Shown here in pieces: positions 1 through 11,960 of a stretch of 64,000 nt of DNA (positions are counted from its first letter, which is position 1; every line of letters begins with the position of its first letter). The stretch is from Nymphaea colorata (Eukaryota > Streptophyta > Magnoliopsida > Nymphaeales > Nymphaeaceae): contig NC_045139.1 of assembly GCF_008831285.2 (NCBI RefSeq), positions 16,846,354 to 16,910,353 on the forward strand, written 5' to 3'. The position numbers and the translations under genes were made by a program. A model generated the notes under the pieces. The model did no database searches and had not been told where the DNA came from. It saw only the letters and a program-made list of their open reading frames with translations.

Positions 1-1198
1 AAAGTCCTAATTTAATTTCCAGCACCTGCTTTATCAAAGTTTGGAACCATGCCTATCCTCAAAGCTCACTGACAACTGACAGAGAAAGCGCAAGTGGCCT
101 TAGGAATTTAATCCAACTTGCCATTTTTACTCATCACAAAGCTTCTCATAAAGACCTAAAGGGATGTGGGTTTAACGGGCCAGGAACATAATTGTCAGCT
201 TCACATGCAGATTATGAACCAGAGCTAACAAGACCTCCAATTGACCTTGCTGCACATGGTAGCTTTTAGACCTTTACTGCACATGGTAGCTTTCAGACCT
301 TTAAGTTGGAGATTAGAAGTTTGATGCCTGGGTGTGTATCCTTTGGGTAACCCAGGAAGAGGGTTTCCTTGGTGTGAATCCAAGCAGAAGAGGTTAGCAG
401 TGGGTGTCTATGACTCAGGAAATGGCAATCAACCAGCCATGAGTTCAAAATTTTTGGGTGAAACAGCATCCACAAAAGCATCTCCAAAAGGCAAAAACAA
501 CAAAAATTGGATAAAGGAAGAACCAAAAATTGGCATGAAGGAAGCAACAGAAAGGGGAAGAAGATGATTGTATGCGGACAAGGAAAAAGCCCAGGCTAAT
601 ATCCCACTATCAAAGACTTTCCCCAAATGCATCAGGCCAAGCCACAAAAGAAAGAATTCCAGATACCTGGAAATTAACTGCATAAAATTGAAGAACAGGT
701 AGAGCTACTTCCTCTTAAAATGGTGAAGATAAGAAGCAACTGTATAGAGGAATACTTCCCGTGAAAGTAAGAAAAAAAAAATTGTCTCCAACTGCAGAAG
801 AGAATGGAGAAAGGAAACAACCACATAAATGAAGAAGAAATTCAACATGTTAGTGTAACTTCTAAATGGCTATGCGAGATTCTGGAGACATTAAAGATAT
901 GGTTGGCACTTAGCAGGAAGTCATTATACAACTGGAGTGCCAGAACAAGTTTGGACTTCTCAAACAATTTCATATCATGTTATTCTTGGCATAAGTTCAT
1001 CAAAACTCATACAGGGGTCCAACAGGTATTAATGCCGTGCTTCCCTGTTGCATGTACAGCCCAAAGTAATCAACCAAAACATAGATGATTCAACATCTAA
1101 GCAGGATGAATACATGAGTAGGTAGGTAGCACATGAGAGATATCAGGATATCCAAGGACACAGTTCAAAATGGGGTATTTGCAAAGAAAGAGGGCTAC
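1..1198. other. Probable eIF3a intron
   Basis: This stretch has no exon that I can place. It follows the donor of the last visible eIF3a exon (minus strand), so it is probably intron, with the remaining C-terminal exons beyond position 1. It holds a 27-bp tandem duplication at 250-276 and 277-303 (ctgcacatggtagctt core). The ORFs crossing it on both strands have no recognisable family content. Confidence 0.55.
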
Positions 1199-4100
1199 CT
1201 TCACGTTTTCTGGCTTCCTCCTCTTCCTTCAACCTGGTCAGCCTTGCCGCTTCTTCTCGCCTGTAAAATATTATCTTCCTTTGTCTCAACCTTTCCTGCC
1301 TTCTTTCTGCCAAGATCATAGCAATTCGCTCATCCCTCTCTCTCTTCAACTGTTCAAATTCATCTCTTCGGCGTGCAATGAGCTCTTGTTCAAAAATTTC
1401 CTGCAGCGAGTAACAAACTATCAACTGACAGAAGGACAAACTGGTGAGGAAACCAAAATGGAGATGCTCTCAAGAGTCACTGAAGAGGTCAAGAGGGAAG
1501 TTATACTTCTAAGCATGAATAAGAGATAAGGCAACAGTCTTTACTCTGGTTATACTGTTTTTCCATTTGCAAAGAATTCTTCCATATATAAATTACTCCT
1601 TGCAATCAAAGTTATGGTTCGAGTAGAGTACCTTGTTTTCAGCCATTCTAGATAATCTACTCTTCTCTTGAAGGTCTCCTGCATGCTGCTGTCTGCTCTG
1701 CTCAATAGCTTGCTGCCAAGATTCAAAAAATAGACAAGATGATATTGCAACAGTAAATAAGTGAATCATAAACAATTCTAAATTCAAGTCAAGGATTTTA
1801 AGCAACCCTCTGTTGGCGTTCAAAGAAGATCTCATCATCTTTCAGGCGCTGTTTATATGCTTCTTCAATCAATGGTGACTCTTCCTCCCTTTTTGCTCTC
1901 TCCAAATAGTCCATTGTTTTGGCCAATTTCTGCAGCTTCCTTTCCATCTCATGTCGTTCTTTGAGTTGTTCATTCAAAGCCAGCTCAAGCAGCGCTTGCT
2001 TGGTCACTTTGTCCTGCAACCAGCAAAATAAGAAACAAGTCTATTTAAGATCATCACCTTAACTTATGGCCATTATGAGATCATCTGATTGCTGGCACAG
2101 AAACTGTTGGCTCATCCATCTGGACAGACTGGTAAACCAGGCTATTGCCTTGCCAAATAATTGACAGCCCATAAGCCAGCAAGCTGGGATAGGTGTCTGA
2201 ATCAAGTCCAGCAAGGGTGGAGCTAATTCTCAGGCAGGCACTTCAATAGGCTGGTTGACCTATCCATATATTGGCAAAGATCAATCTCTTAATAACCTTA
2301 ATCATCTGGGTAAGACAAAATTTAATAACCAAGGGTATATGATATAAACGACGTAACAACAAGCATTGACCACCCATCATCATTGATAAGCGAGACAGGT
2401 GAAATGACCAATCTCGGGAGATGACACTTCATCAGTACAACAATGACACGATTCAGCACACTCACCATTCACAATTTGAGGAAGTTGCAATGGTGAACAT
2501 CTGAACCCCTAGCACAACTCTAAATGAACTAACACAGTCATTAGAAAAGCTGTTTCATTCATGTTTATACTTTAACACTAGGAATGAAGTACAGAGTCGA
2601 CCAGGAAAAGGCCATAACCATTTCCCTTGTTCCCACACCAGCCACAGAAGACCAGATTCAATGTTTTGCTTCGGAAAAATGTTTCAGAGGATAGTTTGAG
2701 CTTTTCTGGAGGTCATTAGAGGAAAAGATAGATGCAGCAATTACATGTCAAGAAAAAAAAAAAACTGCATATTGATTCATATGTTAAATTTAATAAATCA
2801 AATGAAGGATTAAAAAGCAACTTCCATTCCGACTGAATCATCCAATTTCACTGGCAGTTGATACTAGAATTTTCTCCAAAAAAAATTGCAGAAAAAACAT
2901 CAGAAACCAAATATGGTATCAACTTAAGTTGAGAAAGGGATACTACTTGGTTAAGATGTGAATTACACGCACTTCACAAGCAGTTCAAAACAGTATCCCT
3001 AATCTACATTATAAATTAACTAAAATGGCCTCACAGATGGTACACAAGACATGACCAACAAACCAGTTCAACACTATTTTTACAAATTGAATAGATTTCT
3101 TTCATTCTGGAATATTCTTGTCAAGTTAAAGAAGTTTCCTGACAAAACCAGATTAATACAAGTCTGCCGCCATATATGATCAAAATGGCCATATAAAGGC
3201 AATAAAGAATGAATATCATAACCACCTTTTCTTTTACTGGTTTAGATAACTATACCTATCAATGCACTGCATGAAATTATCCAAGAAGTAGAATTACAGA
3301 ACATACCCCCTCAATAACAGGCTTCTTTCCTTTCTTTCCTTTGCGTTTTTCAGCTTCCTGCAGTAGAGCCTGAGCTTCTTCAAGTTCTCTCTCCTCTATC
3401 TCTCTACGAATCCGCTGCTCCTCCCTCCGAGAATACTCAGAAGCAAGCCTCTTCTGTTCTGCCTCCTCAGTTATCTTCTGAAGTTTTAACCTCTTTGATT
3501 CTTCTTCTCGTTCCTTAAGAAAATTAAACAGTGAGAATAAAATAGCCCCAGAAAAAGGATAACCAACACAGGTACATAGCCTACAATAGGAGAGAAAGGT
3601 TTGGTACCATTTCTAACATGTGGCGCTCCTGTTCTTCCTTGCGTTTTTCAATAATAGATTTCCGGGCAAGAAGCCTCCTGTGCTCCTTGTCTATAACCTC
3701 AATTAGTGCAGGCAAGGATTCACCCAATCTGGATGCCTTCTTTTCCGAAGGATAAATTAAGTTCCTTGCCTTGTTTAGACGTTTTGCCAGAGTTGTCAGA
3801 TGATTCCGAAGTCTATCCGACTCAAGGTCCTGCATGCAGTAAGTGTACAATTAGCACAGTTTAGGCATAAATTTTTCCTTAAAAAAGGCTGCAGATAATG
3901 TGCTGACAGCACATGTCTGTACTTCTCTATGTTCACCAAAGTACCACCTGAATTTAGACAATTACTTTACAAGCACTGATCCTTCAATATGTCTTCTAAA
4001 AATACTTAACCACTCTTGAACCCAGACAAAAAACACCAGGTTCTTACTGGAGGTAAATAAGATACCAGGCATTCTTGGAGGAGAGATGGATTGAATCCTT

Positions 4101-7100
4101 ATTTATTCTGAACAGTACTAATTCCCTTGCACTGGCAAGCCAGAATGGGATACCTAAATACAGACATCATCTGAACGATCTGCTAACCAAATGTACAGAA
4201 ACCAACCATGAGTTCCTTCAACGAAAAAGAATTTGTACAGATAACTGAGACGACAACCACGTCCATTTACATGCATCGCTGAATGTTCCACACCCACGAA
4301 TGGGACGATTTATAATTCAATGCTCTTACCATGCTATCAAATGATATGACACCCTTCAGATGATCAACCTTCGTTGCCACAAAATTGTATTTCACAGCAT
4401 CAACTGAAACTCTTTCCACAACTGAAAAACTGAAAAAGGGGATCATCCTCGAGAGAACCTCAATTTTCATTGTCTGGTATACCTGAGAAACCTGAGAAGC
4501 AAAAGACCTGTTACATTTGAAATGCCTGATACCAAAGTAAAAATAAAAATTAGGAGGATCTCATAAGAAACCTGCTGCAGCACTCTCAATGTTGCAAGCC
4601 TTTCCAATGAAGGAACATATTGTGATAGCTGCACCTCAGGAACTGGAGAAGCTGAAGAAAGTTTATCACCAAGCTTTGAGAGTTTGCTTAACAACGGCTC
4701 AACTTTCGATGCAAGATCTAGGGGGAAGAATTCATTTTCTAAAAGATGGTAAAGTTCTTTGACTTCCTGTGGTACATATGTTATGACTCCCTTGGAAGCC
4801 TGAACACAAAGGCAATCCTAATTTAATCATCCAGGTGGCTTGTACTAAATGAACAAAAATTTCGGCAAAAAGAAAAAAAAATAGGAAGCAACAAATAGAA
4901 TAATTTCATTCAGAAGAATGCTGATGACAATTTCCATAAACAAAGAGAACCTTCATCTTTACATTTTCAAAACACTTGATACAGAAAGAAAGGACCCAAA
5001 TAAATAAATACTTGAGTCAACTAAATGCTAACCAATCCAGTATTTGAAAATGTTAAATTGGTGAGCATGCGATGCCACATTTATGCAAGCAACTTGAGAG
5101 CAAGCAATTAGGTAAGATCTATAGAAGAAATAGGAATCTCACACAGGCACCTCTAAAATCTGATGAAAAACCAAGATGAACAGTCACCAACCAAACTCAA
5201 CTTTGGATGAAGAAGAAGTTCCAGGGTAGGTTTATGCCATAGCACAAATATCGTTTATGGATTTCAAACCGCGAGGTTGTTCTTGGGTATGCTATGTAGA
5301 GTTGTTTTTCTTCAAAAAATCTTGGCAAATTTTAAAACAATTTGAAAAAAGAAGATCTTCAAAGTAAAATGTGAAAACTAAAATGTGGTAGTAAAAAGGT
5401 AAAAAAATGTGAAAAACACAGAGAAAAAGGAAAAAATAAATAATGTATAAAATACGTGAAAAATGCAAGAAACATAAAAAAATGAAAAAAACGTGAGCAT
5501 TTTTTCAAAAAAACGTGTTTTTTGCTGCTTTTTCGGCTGACTTTTATTTTTGCGTTTTTAAAGTGTTTTTTTTTTTCAAAAAACAATTTTTTGTGACTAG
5601 CTTAACTAATGGTAATACCATGGAAAACCAGATGTTATCATGTTCAAATCAAACATCTACATGGTTTACTTTTATAAGGCTCTACCACAGTTAGACCATG
5701 TCAACCAGCCCTAGGCTCAGCCTTGATTGACCTCAAGGCTTAAGGCCAAATCCAGTGAGTACTTTGCCAGAACCAACCAGAACTGCATAGGTCAAAATAA
5801 ATTTTGAAAGAAAGTAAAATTCAGAAACACAAAATATTAATCTCGCTATGAGCCCATGTATGAGAAGCAAAGATATCATAGAAAATCATTTTTCGACTTG
5901 CGTTCCTTTAGGTGTTTGACTTACAAAGCCAATGAAGCACGAGTGATTAGTTTTCACTAGCACCTTGAAAATGTGCTGCTGAAACTGAACCCCGTGGTCC
6001 CATTGGTACAAACAAACTAACAGTTTAGCATACAAAATACAGTAAATTTTGCTCATGTTCGTATACTATTGAATGCATGGCAACATCAAATCATCATCCA
6101 TCCCACCCAAAAAAAAAAAGGAAGCATAGTAAATTAATTAGACTATCATATTCTTCATGTAGCAATTAAGCATAAAACATTTCATCCTCAATGAAAAATT
6201 CCAGCTTTCCAGCTATTTTAGGAAATTGTGTAATGTAAATTAATCTTCTATAGATAATAAGTCGTCTCAACTGTCCAAATGTCAAAACACAAAAAACCTC
6301 TGAAATGTAGTCCCTCAAATATTAAACAAAATATATAAAACTAATATTTTAGTCCAAATTTTATCTGTGTTGACAGGCACCAGGCCTGAACAGCTGAACC
6401 AAGGTTGGGTAGGGAACTAGACTGATACACCTAAGCCTGTGTCTTCTCCATTTTTTACTACAAATGTGATGAAATGCAAATTATATGTTCAAATCATAGC
6501 AAGATGATCATATCATGTGAATTTTGATCTTCAGAATCAAGCAATAAGATCAGTGACTCCAACTTAGAATAGCAGGAAATGTGATGATCAAAAATTGATG
6601 TTACAGACGCACTTACCAACTCAGAGAGAAGTGCTGACCGCGAAAGCTGTTCAAATACAAAGCTGAATGTTACAACCAGATGGAGAGCAAATCGAACAAA
6701 GTAAACAGCAGAAAACCCAAAAAAGAAGGAAAAGGGAGGAAAAATAACCACTTCTCTGCTATCACGTTTAGGGTCGAGACTAAAACTTAGAAGACTGGCC
6801 ATCCTGAAATTGCGTTCCTTCTCATTCTCAAGTTCAAAATGAGCTGCACCATGCTTATGGTCATAAGGGGCAACTGAAAGTGCAGCTAACAACACCGATG
6901 AAGCCATCAACTGCAAATCCTTTTGGGTAAGGTTCTTGTTATAACTTTTCTGGAGTACATAAAGTTTATACCAAGCATAGGCATGATAAAGATGGCTCTC
7001 TGAAACCCAGAAGATTTCAGTCAACTTGGCATAATAAACAGCCATTAATGAAGGCTTTGGAGTTTTCTTGACCATGCACATCAGACCATGTATGTCTTCA

Positions 7101-10100
7101 ACTGAACGAAAAGCCTCCTGAAAAATGGAAGGCACCAATTACATAACAAATAACAAATGCCAGCTAAAAAATGCTTAAGCCCATTACTTACTAACCTGCC
7201 ACAGTTCAAGTTCAGTAGCAACTTTCAACTGCTCAAACCTGGTGTCCAAATAAAGCTGCAAACTCTCTGGAGCTGACAAGTCAGGTCGGTCCCTTTGGTC
7301 TCTGTACTTGTTTAAGTTTGCCAAATGGTTTCTTATAATTTCACATAAGCGACGAAACTCAGTAGTTCGCTTATATTGCTTACAGAATTGAAAAGCTCTG
7401 TGAGCTGTCATCTGTACAACAAAAAGAGAAAGTCTAGGTACCAGTTCCAAGAAAAAATGCACGATTTGTTTATGAAGTCTAATGCCATATTACCTGAAAA
7501 TAACAGTTAATAACTTGAAAGAAATTGGGGAAATTGTAAAGTACTTTCAACTTTTAAGAGATCCAGATACAGAAGTAGAAGAAGAGTGTGCTAATGCTAG
7601 CATTCAATAAGTAGCTAAAAACACAGCTAGCATTCAATAAGTAGCTAAAAACACAGCTAAAGCCTCTAATACCACAATCACAAATTAATTACATAAGACA
7701 CGTCACAATATCTCGAATCCGCTCAACAAGTACACCAATGGAATAATAAAATGTGCACAGCTGAATGTGTTTCGAAATTATGAAAAAATAGACTCCAAAA
7801 ACTTTTTAAGGAGATAACATTTTACAATCCAAAAGTAATCAATTTCCACCAACCTAACATCTAGTTATTCACAATTCTTGGCTATTATTTATGGTTTCCC
7901 TCTATGTTACATGGATGCAGGTGCAAAATGTTTTCAGAAAAATTTGGGTGTGGGGACATGGCCGCAAAAACACATACACACACACCAAATTGAATTGACA
8001 ATAACGCTTTTAACTTTTAAGCAAGCAAAAGAACAAGCAATATATTCATGAACCATAAATTCATGAAAAATGAAACGAAGTAACCAACATACCAAAAATA
8101 ATGTATATTAAATTATTTAAACTTGAGAAAAGACATAAATGGACACAGTTAAAGTTGATTGAGTCCATAGTTAGCTGACTCAAGCTATGGGAGCATAGAC
8201 CACACCCAGCATGGCATTCCAGAGCCACACCCACGTCTACACATGTGTCTGGCCCTGTCCGTGTCAATATGCGTATGTTACATTCCTACCTGACTGCATT
8301 TTAGATAGGTTTCCATGTGCTTGTAACTCGTTCAGTTTTAACTGTTGAATAAATGGATAATTACTTTCAAGCAATGTTGTTAAGTGCATTGAGGCGAAGA
8401 GACGTGTTAAACCTGTGAAGCGAAGGGTAGTCAAGCGACGCGTGATGATGCGTAAGTATCAAGTCAAAAATTGTTTAATATATAATATCACATGTTCGCA
8501 ACATATAAAACATGATTCCAGCACAAGGTGTTCCCAATAAATGCTAAATATGGCCTTCCACTTCTAAGAAGAAACATACTAGTAGCTCATTTTAACTCAC
8601 TATGAGAAAACACATTCTAGAAGTTCCAACTTCTAAGAATTCAATATAGACTATAGGCAAATACATTATACAAATATTTCTGAAAGATGGAGATTCGCAG
8701 TGAGTTAGTTTGAGAAATGAAAAAGGTCATGTCCATATAGATTTTGTCCCCAGATAGTCCAGCCAACATTTAGTAAAAAAAAACCATTTGGAAACTTATT
8801 TGACGAAATGATTTAAATATAAAAACTAAAGAACATTTAGTGAAGGACCATTTCGAACCCTATCAAATTAAAGAATGATTTAGATATAAAGACATCTAAG
8901 TTTGCAGTATAGTGTAAAAGGGCTTTGGGTCTGAATGTAGACCAGATCCTAAAACCCTATCATTGATTAAGTTCATCTTAAGCTAATCAGTTCGGGTACC
9001 ATTTCAAAACAAAAAGGGAAATTGATTAAGCTCTTGTCCAAATACATGTGACATTGATAAACCCAATTACTTTAGATCCAATGAAGTTAAACTCGGGAAC
9101 ACTTTGGTTGACTGGCCAAAGCCTGACATATGTCGGCAATATCACTAAGTATGGTTTGGGGCAGAAGTGTTGATTGATTCATTGTCTCCTTAAGTTAGCC
9201 ATTAACGAGAACAATTAACTTTGTGATGAAATGAATGATGAACATGTGATCCCACATAAAAAAACATGTGGAAGATTGAAAAATATATTTAAAAATGATG
9301 CTAATAAAAAATAACCTAACCTTTTTCATATTGCTGAAGGTGCACCAGATTAAAACTTTTTGTTTATTGTTAGCAATCTAAGAGGAGCAGACAGACATTA
9401 AGTTGGCAGACGGCGTGCAGAGAAAGAGACTGAGAAAGAGACAACAGACAGCCATTCCAGCCAATGAGGCAGCTAGAAAATGGCGACGCAGCAACAAAAA
9501 ACAAGACACGCAACTCGTCAGGTTGTGGGGATTCGATTGCAGCAGTGAGAGGGAGAGAGAGGAAGAAAGAGAGGGGTTACTGAAGAGGGAACTCGATGGC
9601 AGCAGTGGGGATTTCAATGCCCAGCAGGCAATAGTAATTGATGCTATGAAACTCGTCGGCCCTCTCAAGAATCTACTGCTACAGGGTGAATATTAAGAAA
9701 GCACAAAGAGAGAAAGGGTTTGCACTGCAGGTTTCAAGTTACAACTGTTCAATTGGGCACACATAAAAACACAAGAAACAAAGTGAACAACGAAAATAAC
9801 GTGCCAAAAGTTCAAAAAAAATTGAAACAAATGAAGAAAATTATTTCAACGCCTCAGGCATGAAACGCCTATCAGCCTGATGTGTGTACCACACAAGGGT
9901 GAGGCACACGCATCAAGTCAACAGCACTTCACTCAAACGCTATAGTGTGTTGGAGTGGATGAGGCGATGTGATGCGCACGCATCTAATAACACTGCTTTC
10001 AAGAATTGTCCCCCACAGAATTTCCTTATAACCTCATGCACCAGGTAGAGCTTCACAATTTGATACTTATTACTGCCACAAAAAATTGTAGGTTTCACAT

Positions 10101-11102
10101 GCTTAGACCAAAAGCAATATGAAGAACAAAAATATTTTTTATAGCAACAAAATAACATGGCAAACTGGAAACTAGAAAGCAATAAAAATTGCAGTTAGAC
10201 AGGATAACTTACTGCATAGAGATTTTCCATCTTTGAGTTGTTTCTTAGAATCTCGAGCACAGTTCTGTATGTTTCCCACAAAAATTTGAACCAGGGAGTT
10301 ACTAGCTCACGGTCAGATCTGTCTTTTCCTTTCTCCCCACTAACATAACTCAGCATCAAATCCTCTGGTCTCTTGTCTGCTTCCAGATCATCGACATCCA
10401 GAGCAATCTCCAGAGCCTGGGCATGGCTTTGGGCTTGCTCTGCTCGTTCAGTGGAAAGCTGCATAAAATACTTAATAACCTCCTCCAGAGAACTAACGTT
10501 TACTTGCTGACATATGATACGGTACTGGATTAACCCGTCCTTTGCGAATCTCCCCCTCCTCATGTCAACACATAGCTCTACATACTTGAACATGATCCTC
10601 TCAAGTGTCTTCTGCCATGCACGATACCTCTTCGAAGTTATAAGGTCATGGAGAGCTTGTAACGCTGCTTGCTTTTGGCCAACATTTATCAGTTCTGCAT
10701 TGATGAACAAGATATCATGAGTTCATCATATTCAATTGTCAAGCAAACAAGCATATCCTGACATCCTGACAAACAATAAGAAATCAATTCTAGCACAAAA
10801 CAAATGAAAACTCTTGTTTTTTCAGTCTCCTGCAATAAGTTAATGAAACTCCAAGCTAGATTTATTATTTCACCTATTTTTCTGAAGATTATTTGAACTG
10901 GGAATAGCATTTTCAAGAAAAAATATCTTATATCCACCAGAATACAACATGACGCAGAGAATAATAACCTTGGCATAAAACCTTTTTTCAATTGGGTTCT
11001 TTGGATATCAATACAATGTTAAATATGCAATTGAATAACAAACTGGCAAGGCTCACCTTCGGCACGCTTGAGAGCATTCTCTGGCTTTGCAAAAGTCGCC
11101 AT
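1199..11102 (-). CDS. TIF3A1: Eukaryotic translation initiation factor 3 subunit A (partial, 3' end off window)
   Basis: This is eIF3a, the scaffold subunit of cytosolic eIF3, which binds the 40S ribosome and helps recruit mRNA and the pre-initiation complex. Exons, read on the minus strand with GT-AG borders and a continuous frame: 11102-11057, 10694-10213, 7411-7196, 7117-6749, 6646-6617, 4799-4572, 4491-4330, 3829-3608, 3513-3307, 2013-1807, 1712-1632, 1400-1199. Together they give about 817 codons; plant eIF3a is near 980 aa, so roughly 170 residues are missing. The start reads [20 protein letters not shown], typical of the family. The PCI region falls at about residues 330-520 ([20 protein letters not shown]). 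From about residue 545 the protein is a highly charged coiled coil ([27 protein letters not shown]). Exon 5 is only 30 nt. The donor of exon 4 could lie 3-6 nt away from the position given. Intron 2 holds a hAT transposon. The family call is very secure. Confidence 0.95.
7596..7655. repeat. 30-bp tandem duplication in eIF3a intron 2
   Basis: Two adjacent identical 30-bp units (7596-7625 and 7626-7655, beginning gctagcattcaataag) are followed by the start of a third. They lie inside intron 2 and look like simple replication slippage. Confidence 0.85.
8372..9995. mobile_element. Non-autonomous hAT-superfamily DNA transposon
   Basis: The element is 1,624 bp and lies in intron 2 of eIF3a. It is flanked by a perfect 8-bp direct repeat, ctttcaag, at 8364-8371 and 9996-10003, the target duplication length of hAT transposons. 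Its left end (caatgttgttaagtgcattg) and the reverse complement of its right end (cagtgttattagatgcgtgc) match at 14-15 of 20 positions and resemble the CAGTGTTATTA ends seen in plant hAT elements. Subterminal DNA is rich in gaggcg, aagcga and gatgcg words on both sides, which suggests transposase binding repeats. The longest internal ORF (9403-9696, 97 aa) has no transposase motif, so the element probably needed a transposase supplied in trans. The perfect target duplication beside diverged ends suggests that the ends were imperfect at insertion. Confidence 0.75.
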
Positions 11103-11640
11103 GTTTGCCACAGTCGTAACGAAAATTTATGGAAGTCGTAATCTCTACCAGCTCAAGTGGGAACCTCCGTGCATTTAAGTGAAGGACAGACAGATACAGT
11201 AGCCCCACCGCACAAACACCTGCTTGGTCATAATTTGAAATATATTAACAGCCAAACTTTTTAATCCTAAAAGAACGATTCAGAAAGTTGATGAAGAAAT
11301 TCAATTCCTAAAAAAGTCCATCTATCGACCGGACAAGAGACCAATCCCTGTTAACAATTTGTCTTCGATATTTAAGACCCTTCTTTCAACGAATTTTATG
11401 AAAGGAACTCTTCACAACGAAGACAACAAGGGATAAAGATGTCTAATAGCGCCGTGCAACTGACCACAGCAATCAACGGACTACATAAAGCACGAAATGG
11501 AATTTGCCTCTAATTGTGTACCACAATTCCAATACATGATGCACCGAGCTTGTTACTATGCATCATCTCTGCCCTATCGTATCTGCACATTGGCAGATAA
11601 AGGTCGGTAAACTCCGACGGGAGCCTATATGCAGCCATTC
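11103..11640 (-). promoter_or_regulatory. eIF3a upstream region / possible 5' UTR
   Basis: This is the DNA immediately 5' of the eIF3a ATG. I see no clear TATA box at a convincing distance. On the minus strand the last 50 bases before the ATG contain no acceptor, so part of this is probably transcribed leader. Confidence 0.35.
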
Positions 11641-11960
11641 AGGAGGCACCCGCGAGAGATAGAGTGGGAGGGGGCGTACCCAACGATTCAGGAGGAACAC
11701 GAGAGGGAGTAAGAGAGCCAGGGAGGGGGCCTCTGCGGCTGGGAGATCGTGGCAGCAGATGGAGAAAGAAGAGAGGCACTGCTACTTGTGAGACGATGCC
11801 CCGAAAGGCTGCGGCTGCGGCTGCGGGATCCTGGCCTCCGGCGGATGGGGAGGAGAGACACCGGATGCCCTTGCGAGAAAGAGAGAGGCTGCGGCGATCG
11901 TGGCTGCGGATGTGGGGGAAGAGAACTTGTGCACCAGACTATGCCCTAACGTTGCGCTTG
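11641..11960 (-). promoter_or_regulatory. GC-rich, pyrimidine-rich block, possible eIF3a leader exon or promoter
   Basis: This island is far richer in GC than its surroundings. Read on the minus strand it is pyrimidine-rich (CAGCCTCTCTCTTTCTCGC, CTCTATCTCTCGCGGG), as plant 5' leaders and core promoters of translation genes often are. It contains a near-repeat (caggaggcacccgcgagag and caggaggaacacgagaggg). The two overlapping plus-strand ORFs (114 and 66 aa) are Arg/Gly-rich and look like composition artefacts. The link to eIF3a, through a leader intron of about 0.5 kb, is inference. Confidence 0.3.

Noticed and set aside
5280-5600. AT-rich stretch with repeated aacgtgaaaaa words in an eIF3a intron
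   Set aside because: It looks like low-complexity drift; no defined unit or ends.
9403-9696. 97-aa ORF inside the hAT element as a transposase
   Set aside because: No BED finger, hAT dimerisation motif or DDE residues; it is probably chance.
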